DNA of 64,000 nucleotides from UBA11574 sp964591175 (GTDB lineage: Bacteria; Desulfobacterota; Desulfobacteria; Desulfobacterales; UBA11574). Positions 61,777-64,000 of the stretch are shown here, one piece after another. The stretch spans positions 1-64,000 of the forward strand of contig CAZQAF010000003.1 in the NCBI GenBank assembly GCA_964591175.1, given 5' to 3'. Each line of letters opens with the position of its first letter. Position 1 is the first letter of the stretch. Both the position numbers and the translations under genes were made by a program. Under the pieces are notes generated by a model that saw nothing but the letters and a program-made list of their open reading frames with translations, had not been told where the DNA came from and ran no database searches.

Positions 61777-62343
61777 TTATTTGAAACTCTTAAACCCGGC
61801 TTCAAGGGCTTTTGCGGCATCATCCAGCATGGTTTTATTTTTTGCCATCCGGAGTTCCAAAACCGTTTCGACATCTTCCATCTGACAAAAAAGATTGTTC
61901 TCCGTCTTAGCTGATGCGGCTGCAAGGGCAAAACCGAGAAGAATCAGGTTGACCGATTTGGGGTTTTGGATCTGCTTCGCCAGTCTCTCGGCATCGACGA
62001 TATATGCCGAAACATCGGCGTCTGTCGTTACACCTTGGCTGCTGTTCACCACAGCCCATGTGCCCGGTTTCAAATAATACCCATGCTGGGCCATACTGTT
62101 TGCTTTTAATGCCAGTAGTCCATCGGCATTTCCGGCCCGTATCAGCGGACTCGAAAAAGCGCCTGCTTTAAGGTGCGACAAAACCGTTCCTCCCCGCTGG
62201 GCCATGCCGTGGGTTTCCGAAGTAAAGACGCGAAGCCCTTTCAAAATTGCCGCTTCCGCCAAAAGGCGCGTAACAAAAAGAACGCCCTGGCCCCCCACGC
62301 CGCTGATGACAATCTGCTGACTAATGGAACTTTTATCCGGCAT
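61777..62343 (-). CDS. iorB: indolepyruvate:ferredoxin oxidoreductase beta subunit
   Basis: The protein has 188 residues: IVISGVGGQGVLFVTRLLAEAA and THGMAQRGGTVLSHLK are the gamma/beta-type domain of 2-oxoacid:ferredoxin oxidoreductases. It works with IorA, whose stop it overlaps by 11 nt. Confidence 0.93.
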   Translation of the reverse strand: MPDKSSISQQIVISGVGGQGVLFVTRLLAEAAILKGLRVFTSETHGMAQRGGTVLSHLKAGAFSSPLIRAGNADGLLALKANSMAQHGYYLKPGTWAVVNSSQGVTTDADVSAYIVDAERLAKQIQNPKSVNLILLGFALAAASAKTENNLFCQMEDVETVLELRMAKNKTMLDDAAKALEAGFKSFK

Positions 62344-64000
62344 CTTTGACTTCCTTTATCGATTTTTTGGGACAGACACTGATACATACCCCGCATCCAC
62401 TGCACAGGACGCTATCGATACCGACCTGTTTTTCATTTTGGTTCAAACTCAGGGCCGGGCACTCGAAATGGTCGATGCAATATCCGCAGCCGTCGCAGGT
62501 ATCGGCGACTTCGACTTTCATGGGTTCCCATCCCGGTTTTACTTCTTTCAGCCGGTCGATGAGGCAGGGACGCCGGGATATCACCACCGCCGGTCCGTTT
62601 TCCCGGCTGTATTGGATGGCGTCCTTCAACAATGCAATAAATTCATTTAAATAATAGGGATCTCCAACACGACAAAATCGAACCCCGCATCCTTTAACCA
62701 GCCCTTCGATATCCACGGGATTCAGTATTTCTCCGCATGCGCCCATTCCCATGGCCGGTGTGGGTTGATTCCCGGTCATGGCGGTGGTGTGGTTATCCAG
62801 AATCACAAGGACAAACCCCACGTTTTGGACCACCGCATCGATGAGTGCGGGAACACCGGCATGAAAAAACGTCGAGTCTCCGATGGTTGCGACAATATCC
62901 GGCCGTTTTGTTTCATGTTTATAGGCATGATAAAATCCCGCTGCCTGGCTGACGGCGGCTCCCATGCAGAGCACCGTATCCACCGCACCCAGATTTAAGC
63001 CAAGGGTATAGCATCCGATATCGCTGGGATATATCCCCTTAGGCGCCGCCTTTTTAATGGCAAAGAAAGCGGCCCGATGGGGACAGCCCGCGCAAAGGGT
63101 CGGCCGAACACCGGGTTCTGCCGGCACATCGATGGGTTGCGTGTCGATTCCCGCAAATTCGCTGATGATTTTTTGGATGGATTCCGGCAGAAGTTCTCCC
63201 ACGCCAGGCACCGAACCGGTGAGCTTTCCCTTGACGCGATGCCGATCTGCAAGCTGCATCTCGATGATGCCGGTGGTTTCTTCGATGACCAGAATATCCG
63301 AATAGGTGTCTATCATATGAACAATAAAATCCTGGTGTAGCGGGAACGGCTGGAGCACCTGGTACATGGGAAGGATATCCCACAAGTTCAAATCCTTCAG
63401 AATTTCTTTGGCATGAGACGCTGCCACGCCGGATACGACCAAGGCTTTTGAAGTCTTAGCCGCATCATTTAGTCGGACCGGCGCTGTCTTTTGATGCCTT
63501 GAAACAGCATCGAGTTTTTTCTCCAGGGCCCGGTGCAATTGAAAGCGGAACTTGGGCGTTGCGGCCCATCGCTCCGGATCCTTCTGAAAGCCGGCGTCCC
63601 ACTTGCCCGGCAAAACATCTCCCGGTTCGATATCCTGCCTGGCATGACACACCCGGGTCGTAGGACGGAGCATCACGGGAATCTCAAAGGCCTCGGAAAG
63701 CTCGAATGCCGTTTTTACCATGTCTTTGGCCTGCCGGGGAGAATCCGGATCCAGAACCGGAACCTTTGCCATCATGGCCATGAGCCGGCTGTCCTGCTCG
63801 GTCTGTGATGAATGGGGACCGGGGTCATCGGCGCTAATCACGACAAACCCGCCTTTCACCCCCAGATACGCGGCGCTCATCAGCGGGTCGGATGCCACAT
63901 TCAATCCCACCTGTTTCATGCTCACGGCCGCGCGAAGTCCGGCTATGCTTGCCGTATAAGCGATTTCAAATGCAATCTTCTCGTTCACCGCCCACTGGAT
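62333..64000 (-). CDS. iorA: indolepyruvate:ferredoxin oxidoreductase alpha subunit (partial)
   Basis: The gene is open to the right edge, so its N-terminus lies outside the window; the frame upstream of the internal Met at 63988 reads IQWAVNEK, which is coding. About 555 residues are visible: the pyrimidine-binding domain (SADDPGPHSSQTEQDSR), the TPP domain (IGDSTFFHAGVPALIDA, LDNHTTAMTGNQPTP) and a C-terminal 2x4Fe-4S ferredoxin (CDGCGYCIDHFECP, CSGCGVCISVCP). It oxidises aryl pyruvates to aryl-acetyl-CoA with ferredoxin. Confidence 0.95.
   Translation of the reverse strand: MQWAVNEKIAFEIAYTASIAGLRAAVSMKQVGLNVASDPLMSAAYLGVKGGFVVISADDPGPHSSQTEQDSRLMAMMAKVPVLDPDSPRQAKDMVKTAFELSEAFEIPVMLRPTTRVCHARQDIEPGDVLPGKWDAGFQKDPERWAATPKFRFQLHRALEKKLDAVSRHQKTAPVRLNDAAKTSKALVVSGVAASHAKEILKDLNLWDILPMYQVLQPFPLHQDFIVHMIDTYSDILVIEETTGIIEMQLADRHRVKGKLTGSVPGVGELLPESIQKIISEFAGIDTQPIDVPAEPGVRPTLCAGCPHRAAFFAIKKAAPKGIYPSDIGCYTLGLNLGAVDTVLCMGAAVSQAAGFYHAYKHETKRPDIVATIGDSTFFHAGVPALIDAVVQNVGFVLVILDNHTTAMTGNQPTPAMGMGACGEILNPVDIEGLVKGCGVRFCRVGDPYYLNEFIALLKDAIQYSRENGPAVVISRRPCLIDRLKEVKPGWEPMKVEVADTCDGCGYCIDHFECPALSLNQNEKQVGIDSVLCSGCGVCISVCPKKSIKEVKDAG

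Noticed and set aside
1..64000. tRNA, rRNA or CRISPR features.
   Set aside because: No cloverleaf with conserved arms, no rRNA segment and no regularly spaced direct repeats were seen by eye; a tRNAscan or CRISPR search would be decisive.

Overview
The window looks like a chromosomal segment of an anaerobic, probably sulfate-reducing or syntrophic Desulfobacterota bacterium (former Deltaproteobacteria). This is inferred from gene content, not from a marker gene. The evidence is: four selenocysteine (UGA) genes including selD; an operon for a formate dehydrogenase/NuoEF/HdrA/MvhD complex; the futalosine menaquinone route; an aldehyde:ferredoxin oxidoreductase; indolepyruvate:ferredoxin oxidoreductase; a TRAP transporter; and several sigma-54 regulators. 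The sequence has two runs of exactly 100 N (3461-3560 and 5823-5922), so it is a scaffold. I saw no rRNA, tRNA, CRISPR array, prophage or intact insertion sequence.

Layout. 1-5.2 kb: a hot-dog thioesterase, two tandem class II glutamine amidotransferases, and selD (itself a selenoprotein) downstream of a rhodanese lipoprotein and a MauE/DoxX membrane protein. 5.2-7.6 kb: an unknown membrane protein and a dynamin-like GTPase. 7.5-15.1 kb: one minus-strand operon ubiD-ubiA-ubiX-mqnE-mqnA-mqnC-mqnD-mqnB behind a good sigma-70 promoter. It carries the full futalosine pathway plus the prenylation and decarboxylation steps. 15.2-18.6 kb: a YprB-like nuclease, a tiny PEP-CTERM protein, a holin-like membrane protein, a flavodoxin and a PaaI thioesterase. 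18.9-29.4 kb: a PAS-type sigma-54 activator, then a sigma-54 promoter, a class III aminotransferase, a complete Liv ABC importer and an AOR; together they suggest amino-acid uptake and oxidation. 29.6-31.3 kb: speD-speE and a divergent third gene of the SpeD family. 31.4-39.8 kb: a glycosyltransferase; a sigma-54 activator with a degenerate receiver; a textbook -24/-12 promoter feeding three small genes (zinc ribbon, acidic protein, DksA-like); then HU, a metallo-hydrolase, an HDOD protein, an XRE regulator and a LysM protein.

40.0-49.8 kb is the most interesting region. It encodes a 127-residue selenoprotein corresponding to the FAD-binding first part of HdrA, then NuoE, NuoF, a 1080-residue protein, a Sec-containing MvhD, an iron-sulfur subunit and a Sec-containing formate dehydrogenase. 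The large protein combines a NuoG-type 2Fe-2S domain, the remaining part of the split HdrA, and a second complete HdrA. The arrangement suggests a soluble complex that couples formate and NAD(H) to ferredoxin or a thiol/disulfide partner, perhaps by flavin-based electron bifurcation.

49.9-57 kb: a formyltransferase-family protein, a Mut7-C protein, DJ-1/PfpI, pyruvate kinase, an alpha/beta hydrolase, an M20-like protein lacking its catalytic Glu pair, and a GpgS-like glycosyltransferase. 57.4-64 kb: iorA-iorB-paaK and dctP-dctQ-dctM on the minus strand, suggesting aromatic amino-acid and aryl-acid metabolism. Short dispersed repeats of at least two multi-copy families, plus one repeat-like element at the second gap, sit in intergenic spaces.
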